Shown here: piece by piece, positions 1 to 7,674 of the stretch
Position numbering within the stretch: the first letter of the stretch is position 1
Layout: each line of letters opens with the position of its first letter
Assembly: GCA_964627255.1 (NCBI GenBank)
Contig: CAZVIN010000023.1
Location: forward strand, 1 to 64,000
Direction of reading: 5' to 3'
DNA: 64,000 bases
Source: CALLJL01 sp964627255
GTDB taxonomy: Bacteria; Acidobacteriota; Aminicenantia; Aminicenantales; CALLJL01
The notes under the pieces: model-generated
What the model was told of the DNA's origin: nothing
Seen by the model: only the letters and a program-made list of their open reading frames with translations
Database searches by the model: none
Translations under genes and position numbers: made by a program

Positions 1-372
1 CTCAGCCAACTCTTTAATATATCTGTGCAATGTACTCTTACCAGGAGCCTCTCCCTTAATCCTTCTTACCTCTTTCTCGGCCACCCGGTAGGAAAGATGA
101 ATCACTTGTCCCACACCCGCTTCCAAGGCTTCTCTCTGATACTGTTTATGCGAAAGAATCGAAAGCTTTTTAACCAATGGAGCAAATACCTTTTTTGTTT
201 GCCGGTCATAGAGCTGGGCGAGTCGGTAGCTGACCGGACCGAAAGAAGTTCGCAACTTCCGCTCCCGAGGCTGCCGGCCATATCTGGAGTATTTATCAGG
301 ACAGTTGGATATGTATTCCTCTACCACTTTCTTTTCCAATGCCGCCAGAATCGCCCTAACGATATTACGCAT
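1..372 (-). mobile_element. Partial transposase, resembling ISH6/ISLre2-type families
   Basis: This frame runs off the left edge, so only the N-terminal 124 residues are visible. It begins MRNIVRAILAALEKK and contains a basic stretch ending RKLRTSFG followed by RLAQLYDRQTKKVFAPL. A later part reads VIHLSYRVAEKEVRRIKG. This layout of an N-terminal helix, an R-x-T-x-F-G strand and a repeated K/R-rich helical part is what I associate with ISH6/ISLre2-like transposases; the family name is from memory. An AGGAGG sits 13-18 bases upstream of the ATG at 372, inside a small upstream frame. The rest of the element and its left inverted end lie outside the window. Confidence 0.5.
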
Positions 373-476
373 GAGGTGGTTTGAACCTCCTGAAGGCCGC
401 GCAAAATTGCGTTGAGAGTGAGGCCGTTTTCTGGTACTTTATAGAAAAGGACGATCTTGATTTCGAGTTCGTCCAT
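321..476 (-). CDS. Small upstream frame of the insertion sequence (orfA-like)
   Basis: A 51-codon frame begins with MDELEIKIVLFYKVPENG and is preceded by a very good AGGAGG ribosome binding site. It overlaps the start of the transposase frame by about 50 bases in a different phase. Its N-terminal helix followed by LNAILRGLQEVQ looks like the natural amino end of the transposase. Two explanations fit: a two-frame IS joined by frameshifting or re-initiation, or a frameshift mutation in a once-continuous gene. I cannot decide between them from one partial copy. Confidence 0.35.
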   Translation of the reverse strand: MDELEIKIVLFYKVPENGLTLNAILRGLQEVQTTSCVISLGRFWRHWKRKW

Positions 477-599
477 AGGGCTACACCTCCTTTGGTTTTG
501 GTAACCTCTTTTGAAGTTTGTAGCCCTTCTTTTGGATTCATGTCAACATTTTCCCGTCACTTTGGGACAAAGCCTAAATTTTTGTTTATCCCATATAAT

Positions 600-1021
600 T
601 CAGCCGTCAGCCTGGATGAAGCCCTTGAAGTCTTTATGAAAAAAATGACGAGCTGGACCGGTTTGGTCTTTTCGGCCACGGAGACTGGCTGTCAGGCACG
701 CGCTCAGCAAATGCCTACGAGCAGGGAATTTACATGCCGCTCAGCCAGCGGGCACTGGAAAAATTTTCACCCCTTAGGGTTTTCCTGGGGCATATTCACC
801 TGGTGGACCAAGGAGTGGACCGCGCCGTGGTTTATCCAGGTTCTCCCTGCGTCCTGGAAATCAACTGTTCTCATGTCGGACAAGAGGGTTTTGTCTATGG
901 TGCCATGCCAAGAGGCTTGGGGAGTGGGGCGAGTGGATGAGGGAGGAACTTCTTCTGGCCAGAAGGAGAGGTCCGGCTGATTTTTCGGCCTTGCCCCAAT
1001 TTATCAGTGCTTCAGATGGGG
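600..1021 (+). pseudogene. Remnant of SbcD-like metallophosphoesterase
   Basis: Around 656-940 the plus strand encodes FGLFGHGDWLSGTR, then YMPLSQRALEKF, then VFLGHIHLVDQG and VVYPGSPC. The GHGDW and GHIH motifs are metal-binding signatures of calcineurin-like phosphoesterases, and the YPGSPC block is typical of the DNA-repair exonuclease SbcD type. A short piece in another phase (SLDEALEVFMKK, about 600-650) belongs just upstream, so there is a frameshift near 650. There is also an in-frame stop near 938, before GEVRLIFRPCP. The amino-terminal half, including the first metal site, is absent; the insertion sequence lies where it should be. I read this as a gene truncated by the IS and then decayed. 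Confidence 0.6.
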
Positions 1022-1084
1022 TGAGTCGAGATTGATGCTCGGACGCTCAGTTAGCCAGCGCCGCAGAAAAACCAATTTCTTATC
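1018..1084 (+). repeat. Diverged direct repeat, copy 1
   Basis: This segment matches 2586-2653 at roughly 70 percent by eye. The best-kept core is GCGCCGCAGAAAAAC followed by AATTTCT, and a weaker match covers GTGAG, ATTG and TGCT upstream. A second short match, AGGAGAGGTC then GGCTGAT, lies farther upstream of each copy (964 and 2468). The two copies bracket the HepT/MntA pair. Confidence 0.5.
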
Positions 1085-1112
1085 CTCAAAAGATTGATGG
1101 GGCGGGCGAGAA

Positions 1113-1571
1113 TCACAGAGACGAATCGAGCTTTTCCGGATGCGCCTTGAGCCAGGACTGGAGAGCTCGTCCGATCATTTCCACATCGCCCAGCTTATTA
1201 GAGCAGATTTCGTACAGCTCATTCTGAGAGACCTCATGATAAAAATGAACCATACGGTTGCGATAGCCGGCGAGAACTTCAAGGATTCGGGTTTGTTCGT
1301 CTGACAAGACGCCTTGCTCACGGAGTCTCGCGGCGATGTCCTTATATTCAGTGACGCCCAGGCCAAATCCTTTGGCCAGAAGATGCCGGCCTATGTCAAA
1401 AATCGCTTCCAGGCTGCGACGCAGACAGGACTCGGCGGCCCAGACATTCCTTCGGTCGGCGAAAAAAGCACCCGGGTCGTCGAGCGGGAGGCTCCGGATT
1501 TCCCCCAAAAGGAAGGTGACTGTCTCCAGGCGGTCGGTAACGACTCTCTTGGATATGAGCTTCGGGGTCAT
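1113..1571 (-). CDS. HepT-like ribonuclease toxin (DUF86)
   Basis: This 152-residue helical protein has the HEPN signature R-x4-H-x-Y, seen as R104, H109 and Y111 within YRNRMVHFYHEV. HepT proteins are the RNase toxins of type VII MNT/HEPN toxin-antitoxin modules, in which the partner nucleotidyltransferase blocks HepT by AMPylating the conserved tyrosine. The ATG overlaps the stop of the upstream nucleotidyltransferase gene in an ATGA arrangement, so the two are translationally coupled. Length is normal and the active-site motif is intact, so it could be functional. Confidence 0.85.
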   Translation of the reverse strand: MTPKLISKRVVTDRLETVTFLLGEIRSLPLDDPGAFFADRRNVWAAESCLRRSLEAIFDIGRHLLAKGFGLGVTEYKDIAARLREQGVLSDEQTRILEVLAGYRNRMVHFYHEVSQNELYEICSNKLGDVEMIGRALQSWLKAHPEKLDSSL

Positions 1572-2005
1572 GGCGCTTCACCTAAGATGAGCGCCATCCT
1601 TTCCTTTTCTAAGGGAGCGAGGTCTCCGGCTCTCCGCAGAACATAGAGGTCGTATTCATCCGCTTCGACTTCGTTCCGAGCATAGACTCGTTCTCCCCGG
1701 ACGACCTCAGCCGCCAGGAAGGGATCGGCCTCGTTGAGCAGGACCAAGTCGACTCTCCTGCACCCGAAATAATCTTCCAGCTCGATGGTCAGGAATATCT
1801 TTTTTTCTATCGGCCACCGCTCGCCGGTTTTGACTTTGATGCCCACATCGATATCGGAGGAGCTGGGAATCGAGCGGTCTGTTTCTTGTTCCAGCCAGCT
1901 TCGGACTTCCTCTGCCCGGCTGCCGAAAAGATAGAGAGAATCCACGCCGTATTTTCGGCAGATTTCTTCCAGCATGGCGCGGCGATTAGAACTTTTCCGG
2001 GACAT
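1568..2005 (-). CDS. MntA-like nucleotidyltransferase antitoxin
   Basis: The protein has a minimal nucleotidyltransferase fold: LYLFGSRAEE (about residues 25-33), then SDIDVG with D51 and D53 as metal ligands, and VDLVLL as the third strand. The DxD lies about 20 residues after GSR, longer than the usual dozen, because of an extra stretch reading SWLEQETDRSIPS. MntA enzymes AMPylate and neutralise HepT. I start at the ATG at 2005, because AGGAGG lies 8 bases upstream; an in-frame GTG at 2014 overlaps that site. It is the first gene of the pair and overlaps hepT by four bases. Confidence 0.85.
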   Translation of the reverse strand: MSRKSSNRRAMLEEICRKYGVDSLYLFGSRAEEVRSWLEQETDRSIPSSSDIDVGIKVKTGERWPIEKKIFLTIELEDYFGCRRVDLVLLNEADPFLAAEVVRGERVYARNEVEADEYDLYVLRRAGDLAPLEKERMALILGEAP

Positions 2006-2956
2006 TACTTTCACCTCCTGGAATTTTACGAAATCATGAACGGGAAATCAATTGGAGTTAGTTTTCAAGGCCGATTTCCTTGACTTCGATGACCCGGTTT
2101 TCGACTGCAGAGTTGATGAAAGGATAAAGGATTATAACTTCGTTTTTGCCGACGCCGGCCGGGTGACCTCGTTGTGACAATCTCCTCTTCCGGTGGTCCT
2201 TAGAGAGGATAAATCGCCGCTCATGAAATGTGAAATAAAGTGGGGCGCTGCTCTTGGCGGGTCAAAGAGTTGTCGAGGAGCTCGGAGAGAAGATATGAGA
2301 ACACGCATTGAATTCAAGAGAATTCGGAACATGTCCGCAATTTATCCTCTCGGCCCGGCCTTTGACGGGGATGGGCCAGAGGAAGCCATACGCCTCGTCT
2401 ACAGCCCGGAGCGGCTGACGGCTGTCGAGCCGTCGGCTGATTATTTTCCGTGATCTTCTTCGTCCGCAGGAGAGGTCGGGCTGATCTCTCGCGCTTTTGG
2501 GCTCCCCTTCGTCTTCTGACCCCCCTATCCCAATTTTTTGTTCAATTTGACATTCGACGACGCCCCCGTCTATCACCCCCAAAGACGGTGTGAGGCAAAA
2601 TTGGTGCTTGAACAATCACTCGACCGGCGCCGCAGAAAAACGAATTTCTAATCTTTTAGAATGGACCAGCCCATGAACATGAATGTTTACGACGTTGCGT
2701 CCCGGAGCGCCGTTTCAGCCTTGAGTGAGAAATTGGTGGCCAGGGACTCCGAGCGGGTGAAATTCCCTGATTTTACCTGCCAGGCCTGGAAGACAACCCT
2801 ACCGCTGGGCATTATTGAGGGCTGAGCCGGAGGAGACCTTTTTACCGTCTTTTCAGATTTTAAGATGAAGAAGAAACAGGGTCAAAAGCTTTATTCACAA
2901 TTAGCCAACGCCGATTGGGTCTGCTCGCCATACCTCCAGCCCTGTCCTAAAAACTC
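2006..2956. other. Gene-poor spacer with decayed sequence
   Basis: No gene of recognisable family was found in these 950 bases. The stretch holds the second diverged repeat and a 50-codon plus-strand frame at about 2672-2824 (starting MNMNVYDVASRS) that I do not recognise. Frames are short and broken, consistent with old accessory sequence. Confidence 0.5.
2586..2653 (+). repeat. Diverged direct repeat, copy 2
   Basis: This is the partner of 1018-1084, with the shared core GCGCCGCAGAAAAAC and AATTTCT. Both copies can be read in a phase giving PAPQKN-x-FLI with mostly synonymous or conservative changes, so they may be relics of one duplicated coding sequence. No intact gene remains. Confidence 0.5.
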
Positions 2957-2984
2957 TTGACCGCCGGCTCTGATTTAATATAAT
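2957..2984 (+). promoter_or_regulatory. Sigma70-type promoter of the TetR/exporter operon
   Basis: TTGACC at 2957-2962 is separated by 16 bases from a perfect TATAAT at 2979-2984. The ATG follows only six bases after the -10 box, so the transcript would start at or next to the start codon and be leaderless. No Shine-Dalgarno sequence is visible. A TetR operator would be expected to overlap this site, but I see no clear palindrome. Confidence 0.7.
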
Positions 2985-2990
2985 GAAACT

Positions 2991-3653
2991 ATGAAAACTA
3001 AAATCGTATCATCGGTATTATCGCCACCGGCCGACCTCAAGTTGCGAATTCTGGAGCGGTCGCGGGAACTTTTCTTCAAATACGGCTACAGCCGGTTGAG
3101 CATGGACGAACTGGCCGCAGACCTGGGCATTAGCAAAGCTACCGTCTACCGCTACTTTCCAGACAAGGAAGCCCTGCTGCGGGCGGTGATGGTGGAAACC
3201 AGGGAGTGGGTATTGCGCCAGTTGCAGACTATTGTCAGGAATGACCGGCTTCCGGTCAAGGCCAGGCTGACCGCCTACCTTGAATTCATCAGCCGGTTCA
3301 TGTCGGGTCTCAGTCGAGATTTCATCAGGGACCTGAGGCAGAAGCTACCCGACCTCTGGAAAGAAATGGATAACTTCCGCCGGCAACAGGTTTTTCCCCT
3401 GGTTTCGGAGGTCATCCTGGAGGGCGTAAAGAAGGGAGAAATAAAATCGGACCTGGACGGCCGGTTATTCCTGGAGATGTTCTGGTACCTGGTACAGGAA
3501 TTCATGAATCCCGACTGGATAATCCGCCATGATTATTCTCCCTCGGAGCTGCTACAGAGCATCATTGATATCGTTTTTTACGGAATATTTGTGGAAGAAA
3601 AATCCGGAAAGATGGTCGGCCGCAAGTCCAGCGGGCATAGGAGGAAGAAATGA
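2991..3653 (+). CDS. TetR family transcriptional regulator
   Basis: The 220-residue protein has a canonical N-terminal TetR helix-turn-helix at about residues 15-62, including RELFFKYGYSRLSMDELA, LGISKATVYRYFPDKEAL. The helical C-terminal ligand domain is typical in length. It is the first gene of the exporter operon and overlaps the membrane fusion gene by four bases (ATGA). The same order, a TetR regulator and then membrane fusion protein, ATPase and two permeases, is known from E. coli cecR-ybhGFSR, where CecR represses its own operon. Autoregulation is therefore likely here, with an unknown inducer. Confidence 0.9.
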   Translation: MKTKIVSSVLSPPADLKLRILERSRELFFKYGYSRLSMDELAADLGISKATVYRYFPDKEALLRAVMVETREWVLRQLQTIVRNDRLPVKARLTAYLEFISRFMSGLSRDFIRDLRQKLPDLWKEMDNFRRQQVFPLVSEVILEGVKKGEIKSDLDGRLFLEMFWYLVQEFMNPDWIIRHDYSPSELLQSIIDIVFYGIFVEEKSGKMVGRKSSGHRRKK

Positions 3654-4663
3654 AAGACGTTAAATCTGGTGAGAGAAGAGTGCGGGTTGCCTTCATTTAT
3701 ATTTTTGGTGTGACCTTATCTAGCTTTATTCTTATCCTGAACCCGGGTTGCCGAAAAACTGCAGAAAATAATCTGATCCGGGTTACTGGCACCATTGAAA
3801 GCCGGACTGCCAGGATCAGTCCCAGAGTAAGCGGCCGGGTGCTCCAGGTGCTGGTGGAAGAGGGACAGGCCGTAAAACCGGGCCAGCTTCTGGTGGAGCT
3901 CGACCATGAATACCTTGACCTGCAACTCAAGCAAGCCGAAGCAGCCGTGGCTGGGGCCCGGGCCCAGCTTGAACTCTTAAGGAAAGGTGCCCGCAGCGAA
4001 GATATCAGCCAGGCTGAGCAGCAGCTCAAACAGGCTGAAATAAACCTGGGGCAGGCCAGGATTGATGCCGGGCGTTTTCGCCGCCTTTATGAACAGGGGA
4101 GTATCACTCAAAAGCAGAAAGAAGAGGCTGAAACCAGATTAGCCCTGGCCGAAGCCCAGCACCATCAAGCCCAGGAAGCTCTGAAGAAAATAAAAAGTTT
4201 AGCCCGGCCGGAAGAAATTGAAGCAGCCGAAGCCAGATTGCGCCAGGTGGAAGCGGCGGCCGACCTGCTGAAAAAGAGCATAGAAGACTCCAAGGTTGTC
4301 TGCCCGATAGAGGGCATGGTTACTGAGAAAGCGGTGGAGTCGGGCGAGCTGGTCAATCCCGGCACCACCCTCGTGACCATCTCCTCTCTGGACCCCGTCT
4401 ATCTCTGGGTTTATGTCACGGCCGAAGAGCTGGGGCGGGTCAAGCTCGGGGAACCAGCCGAAGTTACCATTGACAGTTTTCCCGGTATAGTCTTTAAGGG
4501 CAGGATTGTTTACCTCTCGCCCGAAGCGGAATTTACTCCGAAAAATATCCAGACCAGGGAAGACCGGGTCAAACTAGTTTTCGCCGTAAAAATTGAACTG
4601 CCCAACCCTGAGGGTCAGCTCAAGCCCGGTTTGCCGGCCGAGGCGGTCATCAGAGCTGAATGA
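3650..4663 (+). CDS. HlyD/YbhG-type membrane fusion protein
   Basis: This is the periplasmic adaptor of an ABC-2 type efflux pump. A hydrophobic segment at residues 14-30 ends in NPGC, so C34 may be a lipid-modified cysteine, making it a lipoprotein-like adaptor. The first lipoyl half-motif (RISPRVSGRVLQVLVEEGQ) is at about 53-71, followed by a long coiled-coil hairpin of Q/A/E/L-rich helices (about 90-215). The second lipoyl half (VVCPIEGMV) and the beta-barrel domain follow. Length and layout match YbhG and YhiI. It is translationally coupled to the TetR gene. Confidence 0.9.
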   Translation: MKDVKSGERRVRVAFIYIFGVTLSSFILILNPGCRKTAENNLIRVTGTIESRTARISPRVSGRVLQVLVEEGQAVKPGQLLVELDHEYLDLQLKQAEAAVAGARAQLELLRKGARSEDISQAEQQLKQAEINLGQARIDAGRFRRLYEQGSITQKQKEEAETRLALAEAQHHQAQEALKKIKSLARPEEIEAAEARLRQVEAAADLLKKSIEDSKVVCPIEGMVTEKAVESGELVNPGTTLVTISSLDPVYLWVYVTAEELGRVKLGEPAEVTIDSFPGIVFKGRIVYLSPEAEFTPKNIQTREDRVKLVFAVKIELPNPEGQLKPGLPAEAVIRAE

Positions 4664-4675
4664 ACGAAGGATAAA

Positions 4676-5617
4676 ATGGTCCAGCCCGTTCTGGTTTGCC
4701 GGGAACTTAAGAAGTATTTTGGCCGGGTAGAGGCCCTGTCTTCTTTCTCCGTTGACCTTTTAGCCGGGGAGTTTCTCTGCCTGGTCGGACCGGACGGTGC
4801 CGGAAAAAGCACTGCCCTGAAATTGCTGTGCGGGCTGGAAAAAGCTGATTCGGGGGAAATCGAGCTTTGCGGTCAGAAAGTCGTCAGGTTCAGTTCAGAC
4901 CTGCGAGCTCGAATCGGTTATCTACCACAGGGCTTCAGCCTTTATGAAGACCTGACGGTTGAGGAAAACCTGGTATTTTTGGCCGAGCTCTATGGAATCT
5001 CGGATTACGGGGCGCTTATCAATTCGCTGCTGGAATTCACCCGGCTGCAGCCATTCAGGCAGCGCTTGGCCCGGCAGCTTTCTGGCGGGATGAAGCAGAA
5101 ACTGGCCCTGGCCTGCACCCTGGTCCATCGGCCAGAAATACTGTTGCTGGATGAACCGACTACCGGAGTGGACCCGGTTTCCCGTCGCGATTTCTGGCAG
5201 ATTCTCTTTAAGCTGCAGCTGCAGGGAAAATCCATCCTGATGACCACACCTTACTTAGACGAAGCGGAGCGGGCTTCACGGGTGGCTTTCATTCTCCAGG
5301 GCCGGGTGCTGGCCTGCGACCGGCCGGAAAAAATCAAGGAAAAATTCAAGGTACGACTGGTGGAAGTAATTTCCGCTGACAACCGCCGGCTGCAGCAAGA
5401 ATTAAAAAAGTCCGGAGAATTCCTGGATACTCAGCTTTTTGGCGACCGTCTCCACCTGGTTCTGCCCGAAGCTTATTCTCTTCAGGACTTGGAAAGGCAG
5501 ATGGCTCAAGCCGGGGTGGAAATCCAGAGCCTGACTGAAATCCAGCCGTCGCTGGAGAACGTTTTTATTCTTATGATGAAAGCAGGCATGGAGGCCAAGA
5601 ATGAGACCGGCAGTTGA
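4676..5617 (+). CDS. ABC transporter ATPase, first half of a YbhF-like pair
   Basis: The protein has Walker A GPDGAGKST (38-46), the ABC signature LSGGMKQKLAL (about 135-145) and Walker B LLLDEPTTGVDP. The C-terminal tail after about residue 225 is the kind found in drug/lipid ABC-2 exporters. In E. coli YbhF and RbbA two such domains are joined in one chain; here this is the separate first domain, with a canonical signature. It lies 12 bases after the adaptor gene and overlaps the second ATPase gene by 17 bases. Confidence 0.92.
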   Translation: MVQPVLVCRELKKYFGRVEALSSFSVDLLAGEFLCLVGPDGAGKSTALKLLCGLEKADSGEIELCGQKVVRFSSDLRARIGYLPQGFSLYEDLTVEENLVFLAELYGISDYGALINSLLEFTRLQPFRQRLARQLSGGMKQKLALACTLVHRPEILLLDEPTTGVDPVSRRDFWQILFKLQLQGKSILMTTPYLDEAERASRVAFILQGRVLACDRPEKIKEKFKVRLVEVISADNRRLQQELKKSGEFLDTQLFGDRLHLVLPEAYSLQDLERQMAQAGVEIQSLTEIQPSLENVFILMMKAGMEAKNETGS

Positions 5618-6536
5618 AGTCGACAGGCTGACCAAAAAATTCGGTTCGTTCACCGCTGTTGATGGCATATCGTTTGTTATTCAGCCGGGGACGATTTTTG
5701 GTTTTCTGGGGGCTAACGGCGCCGGCAAATCCACAACCATCAGGATGCTCTGCGGCCTGCTCCGGCCGACCTCCGGCCGGGCCCGGGTAGCCGGGTTAGA
5801 TATTTTCAAAGAAGCGGACAGGATTAAAAAGGTCATAGGTTACATGTCGCAGAGGTTTTCCCTGTACCTGGACCTGACGGTCGGAGAAAACCTGGAGTTT
5901 TTTGGCCGGGTTTACGGCCTGAGGGGGGAAAAATTAAGCACCAGTCTGGCCCGCCTCAAGAAACTTACCACTCTGGAAGGGCTGGAGAAGACACTGACTG
6001 CTGAGCTTCCGACTGGCTGGCGGCAGCGTCTGGCCCTGAGCTGTGCCCTGCTTCATGAACCAGAAATAATTTTCCTGGATGAACCGACAGGCGGAGTGGA
6101 CCCGCTGGCCCGGCGGAAATTCTGGGACCTGATTTATGAACAGGCGGACCGGGGCCGGACAGTCTTTGTCACTACCCACTACCTGGATGAAGCTGAGTAC
6201 TGCCACGACCTGCGAATAATTCATGCTGGAAGGATTATCGCGGCCGGCAGCCCGCAGGAGATAAAAAAGAAATATTTTCCAGAAAGTCTCCTGGAATTAA
6301 CTTGCAGCCAACCGCTCCCAGCCTACGAATGGCTGAAACAGCAGCCTGAAATCAAGCGGGTATCGCTGTTCGGACTCAGGCTGCACCTTCTGCTGGAACC
6401 GGCGGCAGTCGCCGGAATCAAGCAGAAGCTGGCACAGTTCATGTCCGGTGATTTTGAATTAAGGCCGATTTTACCGAGCCTTGAAGACGTTTTCATCAGC
6501 CGTCTGGAAGAAGAAGCCGGAGAAAGCGGGAAGTGA
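5601..6536 (+). CDS. ABC transporter ATPase, second half of a YbhF-like pair
   Basis: Walker A is GANGAGKST (37-45) and Walker B reads IIFLDEPTGGVDP. The ABC signature is LPTGWRQRLAL in place of LSGGQ; I recall this altered signature from the second nucleotide-binding domain of YbhF/RbbA proteins, so it probably reflects an asymmetric ATPase pair and not decay. The gene overlaps the first ATPase by 17 bases, as expected for two domains that must be made in equal amounts. The following permease ATG comes one base after its stop. Confidence 0.92.
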   Translation: MRPAVEVDRLTKKFGSFTAVDGISFVIQPGTIFGFLGANGAGKSTTIRMLCGLLRPTSGRARVAGLDIFKEADRIKKVIGYMSQRFSLYLDLTVGENLEFFGRVYGLRGEKLSTSLARLKKLTTLEGLEKTLTAELPTGWRQRLALSCALLHEPEIIFLDEPTGGVDPLARRKFWDLIYEQADRGRTVFVTTHYLDEAEYCHDLRIIHAGRIIAAGSPQEIKKKYFPESLLELTCSQPLPAYEWLKQQPEIKRVSLFGLRLHLLLEPAAVAGIKQKLAQFMSGDFELRPILPSLEDVFISRLEEEAGESGK

Positions 6537-6537
6537 G

Positions 6538-7674
6538 ATGAACCTCAGGCGCCTCAAACCGGTTATCAGAAAGGAGTTCATCCAGATCAGGCGTGACCCC
6601 ATCAGCCTGACCCTGCTCCTGATTCTTCCGGCTTTTATCCTGGTCATGTTTGGCTATGCCCTCAACTTTGATGTTAAACACCTGGGCCTGGCCGTGGTTG
6701 ACCTCGACCGCAGCCAGGCCAGCCGGGAACTCGTCCGGAAGATTACTTCGAGTGAATATTTTGACCTTAAATACCAGCTTGAATCTCTGTCAGAAATTGA
6801 CCCGCTCATTGACCGCGAAAAAATAAAGCTGGCAGTGGTGATTCCGCGCAATTTCGCCCGGGACCTGGCCTCGGGTGGCAGCCCGGCGGTCCAGGTACTG
6901 GCCGACGGAACCAATTCCACTACCGCCCTGACCGGCCTGGGTTACCTGAGTAATATTTTCCTGCAATATTCCCTGAAACTAAACCTGGAACTTCTCCCGA
7001 AGAACGGGCGGCAGCAGGTGGCTTTGCCCGTGGACAGCCGGGTCAGGGTCTGGTACAACCCGGAGCTTAAAAGCTCCAGGTTCCTGGTGCCGGGACTGAT
7101 GGCTTTTGTCCTGATGATTATCATCGTCCTGGCCACAGCTCTGTCCATTGTACGAGAAAAAGAGAAAGGCACCATGGAGCAGCTCCTGCTTTCGCCCCTG
7201 GGCCCGGTAGAGATGATCCTCGGAAAAATCATTCCCTATCTGCTCCTGTCGCTTCTCGGAGCCCACCTGGTTCTGCTGGCCGGGTGGCTTCTTTTCGGCA
7301 TTGCCATCAAGGGCAGCTATCCGCTGCTGCTGCTGGTCCTGGTGATTTTTCTTTTCTGCGGGCTGAGCCAGGGCATCCTGGTCTCGACCGTGGCTACCTC
7401 GCAGCAGGTGGCCTTTCTCCTGGCCGGGCTGAGCACTCTTCTTCCGACTTTTATTCTTTCGGGCTTTGTTTTTCCCATAAGAAACATGCCGCCGGTCATC
7501 CAGGCCATTACTTACATCATACCGGCGCGGTACTTTCTGGTGGGCCTGCGGGCCATCATCCTGAAAGGAGCGAGCCTGGTCGCTTTCTACCGGGAAATCA
7601 TATTCCTGGCCATCTATGGCCTGCTGGTAACGGCAGTCAGCCTGGTCAGGTTAAAAAAGAGTCTGGCCACATGA
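6538..7674 (+). CDS. ABC-2 type permease, YbhS-like
   Basis: This 378-residue inner-membrane subunit has the ABC-2 layout: a cytoplasmic start (RLKPVIRKEFIQIRRDP), a first membrane helix (about 22-40), a large extracytoplasmic domain to about 180, and five hydrophobic segments in the C-terminal half. The motif GTMEQLLLSPL before the later helices is typical. I use the ATG at 6538, one base after the ATPase stop, because a longer in-frame start lies inside the ATPase gene. It should form a heterodimer with the next gene product. Confidence 0.9.
   Translation: MNLRRLKPVIRKEFIQIRRDPISLTLLLILPAFILVMFGYALNFDVKHLGLAVVDLDRSQASRELVRKITSSEYFDLKYQLESLSEIDPLIDREKIKLAVVIPRNFARDLASGGSPAVQVLADGTNSTTALTGLGYLSNIFLQYSLKLNLELLPKNGRQQVALPVDSRVRVWYNPELKSSRFLVPGLMAFVLMIIIVLATALSIVREKEKGTMEQLLLSPLGPVEMILGKIIPYLLLSLLGAHLVLLAGWLLFGIAIKGSYPLLLLVLVIFLFCGLSQGILVSTVATSQQVAFLLAGLSTLLPTFILSGFVFPIRNMPPVIQAITYIIPARYFLVGLRAIILKGASLVAFYREIIFLAIYGLLVTAVSLVRLKKSLAT

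Noticed and set aside
2193..2615. Overlapping open frames on both strands in the 2-3 kb spacer
   Set aside because: They have no ribosome binding site, no recognisable motif, and overlap each other and the diverged repeat.
7284..7670. 129-codon N-terminal extension of the second ABC permease
   Set aside because: It lies entirely inside the first permease gene in another phase, and the ATGA overlap at 7671 gives the proper start.
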